From Aggregatilineales bacterium (GTDB lineage Bacteria; Chloroflexota; Anaerolineae; Aggregatilineales; Phototrophicaceae), in assembly GCA_030834905.1 (NCBI GenBank), contig JAUQWZ010000034.1, forward strand, positions 372,001 to 436,000: DNA of 64,000 bases. The letters are read 5' to 3'. The notes under the pieces are model-generated. The model saw nothing but the letters and a program-made list of their open reading frames with translations. It did no database searches and was not told the DNA's origin. Both the position numbers and the translations under genes were made by a program. Shown in pieces: positions 16,556 to 25,068 of this stretch (position 1 is its first letter; each line of letters starts with the position of its first letter).

Positions 16556-17575
16556 ATGGAATTTGCAATTACTTTTAAGGGTGATATCGATCCGAAACGT
16601 ACCGTAGCGCTGTGCAAACAGGCAGAGCAAGCCGGGTTCACCTACGCCTGGTTTTTTGATTCCCATGTGTTGTGGCGCGAATGCTATACCACTATGGCGA
16701 TGTGCATGGAACACACCGAGCGTATGCGCTTCGGACCCTGTGTGACCAACCCGGGCGTCCGCGACTGGTCGGTGGCTGCCAGCCTGAACGCGACGCTGGC
16801 GCTGCAAAGCGGCGGGCGCATTGACATTGGTATCGGGCGCGGCGACAGCTCGCGGCGGGTGCTGGGACGCAAGCCGCTGAACGTCGAAACGATGCTGGAA
16901 TTCGCTGACTCGGTCAAGCGAATGGCGCGCGGCGAAGCGGTGCAGTACGACGAAGATCACGCGCCGGTACAGATTCCCTGGGCACCGGATTTTGATCTGC
17001 CGGTATGGTTTGCCGCCTACGGACCGAAGGCGCTCGCCGCCGCCGGACGGGCGGGCGATGGTCTGATCATCCAGCTTGCCGATCCCTGGCTGGTGAAGTG
17101 GTTCAGCGATCAGGCGCTGGACGCCGGGCGTGAATCCGGGCGCGACATGAGCCGCTTCAAGGTCATGTCGGCAGCACCAGTGTGGGTGGGCGACCTGCCC
17201 AAAGCACGCGAACAGACGCGCTGGTTCCCGGCGATGGTCGGCAACCACGTCGCCGATCTGGTGGAGCGCTACGGCAAGACTGGCGAAACCGTCCCTCAGC
17301 GCCTGACCGACTACATCGAGGGTCGCAAGGGTTACGATTATCGCCATCACGCCGACAAGGACGCCGATCATCTGGGCTTCATCCCGGACACCATCATCGA
17401 CAGCTTCGGCATCCTGGGACCCGTCGAGGCGCACGTCGAGAAGCTGAAGGAGCTTGAAGCCATCGGCGTGACTCAGTTCAACATCTACCTCATGTGCGGC
17501 GACGAGGAGCGCATTGTCGAGGAATATGGGAAGCACGTGCTGCCGCAGTTTCAGGGAGTGGAAAGTGAAAAGTAG
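16556..17575 (+). CDS. LLM-class flavin-dependent oxidoreductase (TIGR03842-like)
   Basis: From the ATG at 16556 (GAGGAG upstream) the 339-residue protein begins MEFAITFKGDI and has the luciferase-like monooxygenase barrel: TYAWFFDSHVLW, GPCVTNPGVRDWSVAASL, GIGRGDSSRRVLG and VWFAAYGPKALAAAGRAGDG. It closely matches the F420-dependent family TIGR03842, whose members often lie beside hydantoinase/dihydropyrimidinase genes, as here (hydA at 18080). A redox step in pyrimidine or hydantoin breakdown is likely, though the reaction is unproven and the cofactor could be FMN or F420. The last codons (VESEK) and the stop lie in a GAAAAGTG-rich repeat. Confidence 0.85.
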   Translation: MEFAITFKGDIDPKRTVALCKQAEQAGFTYAWFFDSHVLWRECYTTMAMCMEHTERMRFGPCVTNPGVRDWSVAASLNATLALQSGGRIDIGIGRGDSSRRVLGRKPLNVETMLEFADSVKRMARGEAVQYDEDHAPVQIPWAPDFDLPVWFAAYGPKALAAAGRAGDGLIIQLADPWLVKWFSDQALDAGRESGRDMSRFKVMSAAPVWVGDLPKAREQTRWFPAMVGNHVADLVERYGKTGETVPQRLTDYIEGRKGYDYRHHADKDADHLGFIPDTIIDSFGILGPVEAHVEKLKELEAIGVTQFNIYLMCGDEERIVEEYGKHVLPQFQGVESEK

Positions 17576-17592
17576 AAAGTGAAAAGTGAAAG

Positions 17593-17614
17593 GTACTGAG
17601 TACCGAGTACTGAG
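17593..17614 (+). repeat. GTACTGAG repeat block, left flank of the four-helix-bundle gene
   Basis: Twenty-two bp beginning GTACTGAGTACCGAG, identical to 11303-11324. A purine-rich GAAAAGTG-type repeat (17561-17592) precedes it. An inverted, slightly diverged copy lies on the other side of the gene at 18021-18060. Confidence 0.75.
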
Positions 17615-17626
17615 AAAGAGGCAAAG

Positions 17627-18004
17627 GTGACGAAGGGCATAGAACGGTTTGAAGATCTGATTGCGTGGCAAAAAGCGAGAGTACTGACACGCGCAATCTA
17701 CGAAGCCACCCAGAAAAATACGTTTGCCAGGGACTTCGGGCTTGCCGGACAGATACAACGCGCGGCGGTGTCCGTGATGTCCAACGTCGCAGAAGGCTTT
17801 GAACGAGGCAGCAACCGGGACTTCCACCGCTTTCTGTGCATGGCAAAAGCATCATGTGCCGAAGTTCGCTCTCAGCTTTACGTCGCACACGATATCGGCT
17901 ATATCCAGCCAGACGAGTTCAATCAACTATTATTGCAGGCGCAGGAAGTCGCCCGCGTGATCGGCGGACTGCGAGCATCAATCGAACGGCAATTACCTGA
18001 TTAA
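17627..18004 (+). CDS. Four-helix-bundle protein (S23 / 23S rRNA IVP family)
   Basis: The 125-residue protein has the signature IERFEDLIAWQKARVLTRAIYEAT, FARDFGLAGQIQRAAVSVMSNVAEGFERGSNRDFHRFLCMAKASCAEVRSQLYVA and VARVIGGLRASIE, which marks the S23 family first found in rRNA intervening sequences and related to the accessory bundle of diversity-generating retroelements. The start is GTG at 17627. The gene lies between the LLM oxidoreductase and the dihydropyrimidinase, flanked by inverted GTACTGAG repeats, so it looks like an insert in an otherwise functional pair. The function is unknown; nucleic-acid binding is suggested for relatives. Confidence 0.9.
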   Translation: MTKGIERFEDLIAWQKARVLTRAIYEATQKNTFARDFGLAGQIQRAAVSVMSNVAEGFERGSNRDFHRFLCMAKASCAEVRSQLYVAHDIGYIQPDEFNQLLLQAQEVARVIGGLRASIERQLPD

Positions 18005-18020
18005 TTGAAGAATGCTGTGG

Positions 18021-18060
18021 GTACTTCTCAATACTCGGCACTCAGTACTCAGTACTGTAC
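18021..18060 (-). repeat. GTACTGAG repeat block, right flank, inverted
   Basis: CTCAATACTCGGCACTCAG followed by TACTCAGTAC is the reverse complement form of the block at 17593-17614, with a few changes. It ends 20 bp before the dihydropyrimidinase start and leaves its AAGGAG ribosome site intact. Confidence 0.75.
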
Positions 18061-18079
18061 TTACGCAAGGAGATTACAC

Positions 18080-19555
18080 ATGGGTATCCTTTTTAAGAAC
18101 GGCACCGTCATCACCGCCAGCGACATGGTTAAAGCGGATGTGCTGGTGGAAGGCGAGATCATCACCCACATCGGGCGCGATCTGAACGCGACCGGACATG
18201 AAGTGGTGGATTGTTCGGGCAAGTATCTGATGCCCGGCGGCATTGACGTGCATACACATCTCGATCTGCCCTTCGGCGGCACCTACAGCAACGACGATTT
18301 CGACGTAGGGCACAAGGCGGCGGCGTTCGGCGGCACGACCATGCACATCGACTTCGTGATCCAGCCAATCGGCGGCAGCCTGCACGATGGGCTTGCCATC
18401 TGGCGCAAGAAAGCGCAGCCAGCGCAAATCGACTACGGCTTCCATCTCGCCATCACCGACCTGCGCGACGAGGTCATGGACGAAATACCGTCGCTGGTGG
18501 ACGAAGGCATTACCACGCTCAAGCTGTTCATGGCGTACAAAAACGTCTATCAGGTGAACGACACCACCCTGTTCAAAGCCATGCAGAAGGCTGCCCAGAA
18601 TGGCATGATGGTCATGGTACACGCCGAAAATGGTGACGTGGAAGCCGAACTGACGCCCGCGCTGGTGGCGGCAGGCAAGACCGATCCCAAATATCATGCC
18701 CAGTCGCGCCCGCCGGAAATCGAAGGCGAAGCCACCAACCGCGCCGTCGTCATGTCCGGTCTGACCGGCTGCCCGCTGTACGTCGTCCACATGACCTGCG
18801 AGCAGTCGATTGACGCGCTGCGGCGCGGGCGGGCGCAGGGCTATCCGGTCATGGGCGAGACGTGCGTGCAGTATTTCCATCTGACGGTAGACGATCATCT
18901 GGCGCAGCCGGGATTCGCCGGGTCGAAGTTCGTCTGTTCGCCGCCGATCCGCAGCACGCACGATCACGCCGTCCTCTGGCAGGCGGTGCGCGATGGCACG
19001 CTTCAGGTCGTCAGCACCGACCACTGCGATTTCTGGTATGAAGGCGGCGTTGGTCCCTGGAAAGAATGGGAGCAGGCGCACAATGGCGGCGATTGGGCGA
19101 CGTTTGAAGCGCAGGATCCCTCCTACCGCCGTCCCGGTAAGGAACTCGGCAAGGGCAATTTTGCCAAGATCCCGAACGGGATGCCCGGCTTAGAAGACCG
19201 GATGATGGTCATATGGACGAGCGGCGTAAACACGGGCAGAATTTCACCCAGCCGCTTTGTCGAACTGAACTGCACTAATCCGGCGAAGATTTTCGGCATG
19301 TACCCGCGTAAAGGCACGATTGCCATCGGCTCGGATGCCGACCTCGTCGTCTGGGACCCGAACAAAGAGCACACCATCAGCGTGGAAACCCATCACATGC
19401 GCTGCGACTACAATGTTTATGAAGGCATGGCAGTGACCGGGATGCCGGTGCAGGTCTACCAGCGCGGCAACAAGCTGGTAGATGGCGATCAGTGGTACGG
19501 CAAGAACGGCGCTGGCAAGTTCGTCCCGCGCACGCCCTACGCGCCGGTGCTCTAG
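18080..19555 (+). CDS. hydA: Dihydropyrimidinase / D-hydantoinase
   Basis: This zinc enzyme opens dihydrouracil, dihydrothymine or hydantoin rings. The ATG at 18080 follows AAGGAG and gives 491 residues; longer in-frame readings run through the repeat. All metal ligands are present: His58 and His60 (DVHTHLD), Lys148 for carboxylation (TTLKLFMAYK), His181 (VMVHAENGD), His237 (VVHMTCE) and Asp314 (STDHC). Between Asp314 and KIPNGMPGLEDR lies an insert of about 35 residues (319-356, rich in Trp, Gly and Glu) that ordinary members lack. The LLM oxidoreductase upstream and mmsA at 9.8 kb suggest reductive pyrimidine catabolism. Confidence 0.93.
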   Translation: MGILFKNGTVITASDMVKADVLVEGEIITHIGRDLNATGHEVVDCSGKYLMPGGIDVHTHLDLPFGGTYSNDDFDVGHKAAAFGGTTMHIDFVIQPIGGSLHDGLAIWRKKAQPAQIDYGFHLAITDLRDEVMDEIPSLVDEGITTLKLFMAYKNVYQVNDTTLFKAMQKAAQNGMMVMVHAENGDVEAELTPALVAAGKTDPKYHAQSRPPEIEGEATNRAVVMSGLTGCPLYVVHMTCEQSIDALRRGRAQGYPVMGETCVQYFHLTVDDHLAQPGFAGSKFVCSPPIRSTHDHAVLWQAVRDGTLQVVSTDHCDFWYEGGVGPWKEWEQAHNGGDWATFEAQDPSYRRPGKELGKGNFAKIPNGMPGLEDRMMVIWTSGVNTGRISPSRFVELNCTNPAKIFGMYPRKGTIAIGSDADLVVWDPNKEHTISVETHHMRCDYNVYEGMAVTGMPVQVYQRGNKLVDGDQWYGKNGAGKFVPRTPYAPVL

Positions 19556-19605
19556 GCGTTAATCTGAAGGGCAGCATCTAAACGCAACGCTGCGAAGAAC
19601 AAAAG

Positions 19606-19638
19606 AAAGGCACAGAGGAACCGATCCTTTGTGCCTTT
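19606..19638 (+). terminator. Strong hairpin after hydA
   Basis: AAAGGCACA (19606-19614) pairs with TGTGCCTTT (19630-19638); the stem continues inward for five more pairs, including one G-T, around a 5-nt loop. TGTCTTT follows, a weak T-tract. It is the likely end of hydA transcription. Confidence 0.65.
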
Positions 19639-19724
19639 GTCTTTCCACGATCCGAACAACATTCAGTTGGAACTGACAGCGCCACACGGGTAAGACAGAT
19701 TCGTCTGCGCCGCCGGTATGCAAC

Positions 19725-19747
19725 AAAAAAGAGGCACTGCTGCCCCT
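19725..19747 (-). terminator. Rho-independent terminator of the lytic transglycosylase gene
   Basis: On the minus strand AGGGGCA-GCAG-TGCCTCT forms a 7-bp stem with one G-T pair, followed by TTTTT. It lies about 90 bp after the stop codon of the 19838-20587 gene. Confidence 0.6.
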
Positions 19748-19837
19748 TCTTTATGGACAAACCGATTAGAAACCTCCATTTGGAAATGAGGCGAATTCTT
19801 TTCAGCTTCTCCATTAGTATACAATCCGTCAACTAGC

Positions 19838-20587
19838 TTACTGGATCAATCCCAGGCTGTTCGCCGCCCGCGTGCAAAGTGAGCTGCCGCCTGCGTTCAG
19901 CCAGCTTGCCAGCGCGTCGCTGCGGCTGTTGTTCTGAATGGCGTCGGCGTAGATGGTCGATCCCCACTGGTAATAACGCTGCGTTTCCGAGTGCCAGGTC
20001 GAATACGGGCGGCTGAGAACGCCGGGACCGCCGTTGTAGCACGCCATCGCCAGATTAGGATCGCCGCTTGCCCAGCCCAAACACTCGTTCAGGAAGCTGG
20101 CGCCGCGCCGGGCGTTGGTATCCGGGTCGGTCTGGTTCTCGCCCGCGTCAAAGTGGAACGGCATCACCTGGAACAAGCCCTGCGCGCCCGCCGAACTGTT
20201 CGCGTCGGCAAGACCGCACGACTCAATCTGCATGATGGTCGCCAGCAGATTGGGATCGAGGTTGTACTGGGCTGACCAGCGCTGGATGTCGTTCGCCCAG
20301 AAACGGACTTCCTGAGTGAACATCGGCGCAATTGCGCCCGACGAACTCACGAAGGAGTCGGTTGAAAGGCTGAGCGCCGCCGGCACGCTGCTGAGCACCT
20401 GTCCGGCAGCGCCATAGGTTGCCGAAAGCACGTTAGGCAGCAGCACGGCCAGCACCGCCAGAATGACGAGCCATCCGGGAAGAAAGCGCATCAGGTGCTG
20501 TTCCACGCGCGACGGCGACTGGTTCGTTTGCTTGCGGGTGTTTTTAGCGCCTTTGGCGCGTGATTTACGATAGGTTTCGGTCGTCAT
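19838..20587 (-). CDS. Membrane-anchored lytic transglycosylase (SLT domain)
   Basis: The 249-residue protein has a basic cytoplasmic tail, one membrane helix (about 35-56) and an SLT/lysozyme-like domain outside. Catalytic Glu122 sits in ATIMQIESCG, then GAQGLFQVMPFHF and MACYNGGPG, the family's three marks. It cleaves the MurNAc-GlcNAc bond of peptidoglycan to make anhydro ends, so it should act in wall turnover, consistent with other wall-binding proteins here. A perfect TATAAT on the minus strand (20614-20619) lies about 30 bp upstream without a good -35. Confidence 0.88.
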   Translation of the reverse strand: MTTETYRKSRAKGAKNTRKQTNQSPSRVEQHLMRFLPGWLVILAVLAVLLPNVLSATYGAAGQVLSSVPAALSLSTDSFVSSSGAIAPMFTQEVRFWANDIQRWSAQYNLDPNLLATIMQIESCGLADANSSAGAQGLFQVMPFHFDAGENQTDPDTNARRGASFLNECLGWASGDPNLAMACYNGGPGVLSRPYSTWHSETQRYYQWGSTIYADAIQNNSRSDALASWLNAGGSSLCTRAANSLGLIQ

Positions 20588-20978
20588 CTGTCATCCGTTT
20601 TGCCGCACTTTCCATTATAAGAGCAGCCGACTGTAGAAAGCACAATGCTTTGCTGTCGAAAACCCCTCACAAAAGGGGGGTGTTGTCCTGAGTTAAATGA
20701 TAGAACATCTGTTCGATTCGCGCAACATCTGCAAGGTTAGAGATTCACAACTGTGTACGAAGTCTGACCGCGTTCAGTTGCACAAAAAGATGGCTGGCGA
20801 AGTGGTTTCGGGGTTCAGTGCATACTCTGTTTAGACGCGACTGCATCACGCTATTTTACCCTATGAAGCATTAGAATTCCGCAAGGATTTTGCGCGACTT
20901 AAGGAGCAAATACGCGCCGCATCGGCGTTGCAACGGTCAAAAGCTGGAGTATAATCCACAGGCGGCTTTCGCTGGCGA
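20588..20978. other. Divergent intergenic region
   Basis: About 390 bp between the transglycosylase and methyltransferase genes. Besides the minus-strand -10 (20614-20619) and the plus-strand promoter (20928-20955), it holds a small hairpin near 20665-20685 (CCCCT, then AGGGG). No gene is supported. Confidence 0.5.
20928..20955 (+). promoter_or_regulatory. Promoter of the methyltransferase gene
   Basis: TTGCAA (20928-20933) and TATAAT (20950-20955) with a 16-bp spacer. Transcription would start near 20962, only about 17 nt before the ATG. Confidence 0.6.
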
Positions 20979-21836
20979 ATGCCATCAACCCGAATTACCA
21001 GCAGGCAGATCATATTGGATAGGCAGGACGAAAAACAGCCCGTTCCATCGACGCTGTATGATGAGGAATATTTCCGAACAGCGTGCGAAGGCTACGATGA
21101 ATTTAACACCAGCGAAGGCGAGCAGCTTTCGAGGCGGCTCTCGTCGGCGTTCTCACTGGCGCGCGTCGAACCGGGCATGAAAGTGCTGGACGTGGGCTGC
21201 GGGCGCGGCGAAATTCTGCGCCACGCGGCGCAGCTTGGCGCGGACGCCTACGGCATCGACTACGCCACCGTCGCCGTCAATATGTCGCAGCGCGTGATCG
21301 AGTCGGTTGATGGAGTTGTGCCGGGCTACACCGCCGTCATGCAGTCGGACGCCAAACGCCTGCCCTTCCCAACCGGAGCATTTGACCGGGTGCTGATGTT
21401 TGACGTGGTCGAGCATCTGTATCCCTGGGAACTCCAGCAGGCGCTCGCTGAGGTTCACCGGGTGCTGAAGCCGGACGGGATGTTCATCGTCCATACCGCG
21501 CCCAACATCTGGTATGACCGCTACGCTTACCCGTTCGTGCGGCTGTTCCGCACGCTGCTCGGTCAGGGCGAGAAGTATCCTCGAAACCCGCGCAACTTCC
21601 TGGTATCGGTCAACGAGCACGTTCACGTCAACGAGCAGTCGATGTGGAGCCTGCGCCGAACGCTGGGTGAAGCGGGCTTTAAGGGCAAGGTGTGGCTGGA
21701 AAGCCCGCCCCAACACGGCGGCGAAAATGTGGTCATCGACAACCTGCGAACGCTCGCCTTCCGAACGCCGCCCTTCCGGTGGTTTTTTGAGCGCGAAGTC
21801 TTCGCGGTGGTTTCAAAAGCCCAACCGTCACCTTAA
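20979..21836 (+). CDS. Class I SAM-dependent methyltransferase
   Basis: The 285-residue protein contains the SAM-binding motif VLDVGCGRGEILRHA near residue 69, the acidic loop AYGIDYA, and DRVLMFDVVEHLYPWELQQALAEVHRVLKPDGMFIVHTAPN, typical of the Methyltransf_11 group. Substrates of this group range from quinones to lipids and sugars; nothing here decides. The promoter at 20928-20955 supports a start at the ATG at 20979 or slightly downstream (TTG at about 21015). No ribosome site is clear. Confidence 0.88.
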   Translation: MPSTRITSRQIILDRQDEKQPVPSTLYDEEYFRTACEGYDEFNTSEGEQLSRRLSSAFSLARVEPGMKVLDVGCGRGEILRHAAQLGADAYGIDYATVAVNMSQRVIESVDGVVPGYTAVMQSDAKRLPFPTGAFDRVLMFDVVEHLYPWELQQALAEVHRVLKPDGMFIVHTAPNIWYDRYAYPFVRLFRTLLGQGEKYPRNPRNFLVSVNEHVHVNEQSMWSLRRTLGEAGFKGKVWLESPPQHGGENVVIDNLRTLAFRTPPFRWFFEREVFAVVSKAQPSP

Positions 21837-21908
21837 CAGTGTGAACGGTATATCCGCCCGATTCGAGTTACACTAACAACGTCTGGATCATTATTCTGTC
21901 TGACACCT

Positions 21909-22970
21909 ATGCGCGATAAACGGTCTGTTGACGACCTCAGTATAGAAGAACTTGAGCGTGTCCTGGCGATCAAAAAACGCGAGGCGCGCCAGCAGCGCCT
22001 GCAAAAGATGGGGCGCGATGGTCGGTTGATCCAGAATCAGCCGCCCGAACCTGTTTATGTCGAACCCGCGCCCGCGCCGACGCAGGTACAGGTGACCGTT
22101 CCGGCGCTCGAAGCGCTGGTCGCCTCGTTAAACCCGCCGGTTGAACCGGCGCGCGCCATGACTGCCGCCTCAGCCGCGCTCGATACCGCGCCGCGATTCG
22201 ATGATCGCGACGACCAGCCGCTTGAGGTGTACGCCGTCCCGACCAGAGCCAAACGCCGGGTGAAACGCCTGCTTGACCGCGTGCTGCTGCTGGTCGAAGT
22301 GGCGGCGGTCATCGGCATCGTCGTCATTGGCTGGAGCCTGTTCACGGCGGTGCGCGATCTGGAGCGAGAAACGGCATCGGCGCAGGCACTGGCGGACGAA
22401 CAGCGGCGGGCGGGCATTCCGACTATCGCGCCAACGCCGTCGCTGCGCATGGAAGATTACGTGCTGCCGGGTGGTCACATCGGGGCGCAGTTCAATTACA
22501 ACGAAGTCCCCGAACATCTGCGCTCGCTGGTGGACAGCCAGTGGGTGCAGCCCGTCGTCAGTCGTCCGGTCACCACCAGCGAAACGGCGGTCACACTGAC
22601 CGTTCCGGCGCTCGAACTGAGTCAGACAATTGTGCAGGGAGTAGACTGGGAAGCGCTCAAGCAGGGCGTCGGTCAGCTTCCAAACAGCGTCAATCCCGGC
22701 GATCTGACCGGTAATATGGTGCTCGCTGCCCATAACGACATTTACGGTCAGATCTTCCGCCATCTCGATCAGCTTGAACCCGGCGACCAGTTCCAGATCT
22801 CCACCCGCAGCGAGATTTATACCTACACGATTTCCGAGATCCTGTTTGTCGAGCCTGATGAGGTATGGGTGATGGACAACCGGGGCAGCGCGACGGCGAC
22901 CCTCATCTCGTGCTATCCTTATCAGGTGAACAACCAGCGCATCATCGTCATGGCGGATCGCGTCCTGTAG
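21909..22970 (+). CDS. Sortase (class D/E-like) with long cytoplasmic tail
   Basis: The 353-residue protein has a charged N-terminal tail of about 115 residues, one membrane helix (122-147) and an extracellular sortase domain. His275 (MVLAAHNDIYGQIFRHL), Cys335 (TATLISCYPY) and Arg344 (NNQRIIV) form the catalytic triad. Sortases cut a short C-terminal sorting signal and join the protein to a wall or other amine acceptor. No clear LPxTG-like substrate was noticed in the window. A tail-anchored protein follows 29 bp later and may be a partner. Confidence 0.88.
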   Translation: MRDKRSVDDLSIEELERVLAIKKREARQQRLQKMGRDGRLIQNQPPEPVYVEPAPAPTQVQVTVPALEALVASLNPPVEPARAMTAASAALDTAPRFDDRDDQPLEVYAVPTRAKRRVKRLLDRVLLLVEVAAVIGIVVIGWSLFTAVRDLERETASAQALADEQRRAGIPTIAPTPSLRMEDYVLPGGHIGAQFNYNEVPEHLRSLVDSQWVQPVVSRPVTTSETAVTLTVPALELSQTIVQGVDWEALKQGVGQLPNSVNPGDLTGNMVLAAHNDIYGQIFRHLDQLEPGDQFQISTRSEIYTYTISEILFVEPDEVWVMDNRGSATATLISCYPYQVNNQRIIVMADRVL

Positions 22971-22999
22971 ACAGCATTTTTGCACCTGGAGTTGGCAGT

Positions 23000-23350
23000 A
23001 TGGCAAATGACAACCAGCGTTCCGAGAAGCCCCGCCGCGTGCGGGCATCAGAGCGCCGCGCAGCAGGCGGAAAAAGCAGCAACCCTTTCAACACCATCTC
23101 GGCGCGCGAACGCCGCGCCCGTTCCGGTCGTCCGGCAGCCAGCCTGACAAGTCTGACGAACGAAAAGCGCGAGCCGCGTATCGACCAGGATACGCTGGCG
23201 CAGATCCTCTCGCATCCAACGCGAGAGGTCAGCGAAGAAGAACTGCGCCAGACTTACAGCTATGTCGTGGCAGACCTGCGCAGCATGGGCATTCTGGCAG
23301 TCAGCCTGATGCTGCTGCTGGTGGTGCTGGCAGCCATCCTGCCGAAGTAA
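23000..23350 (+). CDS. Small C-tail-anchored membrane protein
   Basis: I do not recognise this 116-residue protein. It has a very basic N-terminal half (KPRRVRASERRAAGG, SARERRARSGRPAA), an acidic-polar middle (HPTREVSEEELRQTYSYVVADL) and a single hydrophobic helix at the end (MGILAVSLMLLLVVLAAIL), so it should face the cytoplasm from the membrane. The ATG at 23000 has GGAG upstream. It follows the sortase gene closely and precedes a MazG-like gene by 17 bp, implying an operon. Confidence 0.7.
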   Translation: MANDNQRSEKPRRVRASERRAAGGKSSNPFNTISARERRARSGRPAASLTSLTNEKREPRIDQDTLAQILSHPTREVSEEELRQTYSYVVADLRSMGILAVSLMLLLVVLAAILPK

Positions 23351-23367
23351 GCCAAAGGAGCAGCCCA

Positions 23368-23712
23368 TTGTCCAACCCAACCGGCGATTCACTGCGCGAT
23401 CTGGCGCAGTCCACCCAGGAATTCTACCGGCGTTTTGACGTGCAGCCGGAGCTTGAAAACTGCATCCAGAACTTTCAGGAAGAAGCCCGCGAGGTGATAG
23501 ACGCCGCCCGCCAAGGCAGCAGCCAGGAACACATCGCCGAAGAAGCCGCCGACGTGTTTGTGACCGCCATCGGCATTTGTTATGCCGCCGGTGTCGGAAT
23601 CGACCAGCTAATTGAACAGGTCTACGCCGTCATCGGCAAGAACGACGCCAAAACCCACGAAACCCATGTTTTTCACGAGGGTAAAATCCGCCGCCGTTCC
23701 TCGATAGCATGA
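23368..23712 (+). CDS. MazG-like nucleotide pyrophosphohydrolase
   Basis: The 114-residue all-alpha protein has the metal-binding pattern of the MazG/NTP-PPase superfamily: FQEEAREVIDAARQG, then IAEEAADVFVTAIGICYAAG (EExxE...ExxD), then VIGKNDAKTHE. Such enzymes hydrolyse (d)NTPs to monophosphates for house-cleaning. The start is TTG at 23368 behind a clear AAGGAG. It is the last gene of the sortase operon. rdgB at 4.3 kb does a related job. Confidence 0.8.
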   Translation: MSNPTGDSLRDLAQSTQEFYRRFDVQPELENCIQNFQEEAREVIDAARQGSSQEHIAEEAADVFVTAIGICYAAGVGIDQLIEQVYAVIGKNDAKTHETHVFHEGKIRRRSSIA

Positions 23713-23786
23713 TAGTTCGCCTAATCCCTATTGATCACATGCCGCTGCTGTGCTCAAATGAAAGCATGTAAGTAGATTCCTGAGCG

Positions 23787-24521
23787 ATGCCCCTGATGAA
23801 CGAAAATCGACACGAAGCAGCACCCTTGAACTGGAGCAGCATTCCCTATTTTGCTGGGCTAAGCGACCAGGCACTCAAGCTGGTCGAGCAGACAGCGCAC
23901 CTGCACCGCTATCAGGCGGGCGCGCTCATCTTCGGCGAGGGCGAAGCCTGCGCCGGCTTTCACATCATCGTCGATGGCTTGGTACGCCTGTACCGCGTCA
24001 ATGCCGAAGGACGGCTGCATACCCTGAGCCTGCTGCGAACGCCATCCACCTTTAATGAAGTCGCCGCCGTCGATGGCAGCCCCAATCCTTTCAACGCCGT
24101 CGCCGTGACCGCGGCACAGGTGCGGGTCATCAGCCATACCGCCCTGCTCAACCTGATGTCGTCGGAACGGCGGCTCATGAGCAACACGGTGCAGGCGCTG
24201 GCGCACCTCAACCGCGAGTATCTGGAACGTCTGGAAGATATGACCTTCCGCACGATTCCGTCGCGTCTGGCGAAGCTGTTCCTGCACGAAACGACCTATG
24301 CTGACCAGATATGCGCCACGCCTTCACAGCTTACACAGGAAGAAATGGCGGCGATTCTGGGCACCACCCGCGAAGTGGTGGGTCGGGCGCTGCGCGGCTT
24401 AATGAACGCCGGGCTGCTGCGGAAGAAGGGACGCTATTTCTACATTCTGGATCGCGATGGGCTGGAATATCTGGCGGAAACCAACATCATCCGCGAAGCC
24501 GCCGAACTGTCGCCGCTGTAA
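23787..24521 (+). CDS. Crp/Fnr-family transcriptional regulator
   Basis: The 244-residue regulator has an N-terminal cyclic-nucleotide-type sensor barrel (LHRYQAGALIFGEGEACAGFHIIVDGLVRLYRVNAEGRLHTLSLL) and a C-terminal HTH_Crp domain with LTQEEMAAILGTTREVVGRALRGLMNAGLL. It lacks the N-terminal cysteines of an Fnr iron-sulfur sensor, so a small-molecule signal is more likely. TTAACCTGGGTTAA after its stop (24540-24553) is a short palindrome. A ferredoxin gene follows 175 bp later. Confidence 0.9.
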   Translation: MPLMNENRHEAAPLNWSSIPYFAGLSDQALKLVEQTAHLHRYQAGALIFGEGEACAGFHIIVDGLVRLYRVNAEGRLHTLSLLRTPSTFNEVAAVDGSPNPFNAVAVTAAQVRVISHTALLNLMSSERRLMSNTVQALAHLNREYLERLEDMTFRTIPSRLAKLFLHETTYADQICATPSQLTQEEMAAILGTTREVVGRALRGLMNAGLLRKKGRYFYILDRDGLEYLAETNIIREAAELSPL

Positions 24522-24695
24522 GCGATACCTCGCAATAATTTAACCTGGGTTAAGTCAGGTCGAACTGCGGTTGGTCATCCAGCAATACGTCGTTAAAACC
24601 AGTTTTCCAATTCCAACAAAAGTACCAGACGGGATGGTTAGTATCGGGTAGACTACGGGTAGATTTGTTCGATGTTACTCTAGGAGTTGCGAGCC

Positions 24696-25046
24696 GTGAC
24701 CCATATTATTACCAGCCTGTGTTTGCGTGATGGTGCCTGCGTGGAAGTCTGTCCGGTCGAATGTATCGTCCCAGGGCAGCCGGAAAATGAATGGCCCTGG
24801 TACTTCATTGACCCGGATACCTGCATTGACTGCGGTGCCTGCATTCCTGAATGCCCCTACGAAGCCATCTTTATTGAAGAGGAAGTCCCCTCGGCATACA
24901 CGATGGCTGCCGCGCAAAAGCGCATTCCGTTCGACACTAAAGTTGAGGAAGAGGCAGCAGGCGGCGAAGTGGTTGACCTGACCGCCGATATCCAGCCGAA
25001 TTACGACTTCTACTCCTCTGGTCCGGGCTACGACGCGCTCGGCTAG
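24696..25046 (+). CDS. Ferredoxin with two iron-sulfur cluster motifs
   Basis: Starting at GTG 24696 (TAGGAG ends 9 nt before it; the TTG at 24687 is too close), the 116-residue protein opens MTHIITSLCLRDGACVEVCPVECI and continues with DTCIDCGACIPECPYEAIF. The second block is a canonical CxxCxxCxxxCP 4Fe-4S site; the first is the wider-spaced cluster of 7Fe-type ferredoxins. An acidic tail of about 60 residues follows. It carries electrons in the cytoplasm for unidentified partners. A strong terminator follows, so it is a single-gene unit. Confidence 0.92.
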   Translation: MTHIITSLCLRDGACVEVCPVECIVPGQPENEWPWYFIDPDTCIDCGACIPECPYEAIFIEEEVPSAYTMAAAQKRIPFDTKVEEEAAGGEVVDLTADIQPNYDFYSSGPGYDALG

Positions 25047-25068
25047 ACAATTCAACGCCCTGCTTGAT

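Noticed and set aside
15701..17827. 708-codon open frame on the minus strand
   Set aside because: It lies antisense to the glycosyltransferase and LLM-oxidoreductase genes, has low-complexity His/Arg/Gln-rich sequence and no domain.
24540..24553. TTAACCTGGGTTAA as a Crp/Fnr autoregulatory site
   Set aside because: It lies after the regulator gene, does not match the Crp or Fnr consensus, and is too far from the ferredoxin start to be convincing.
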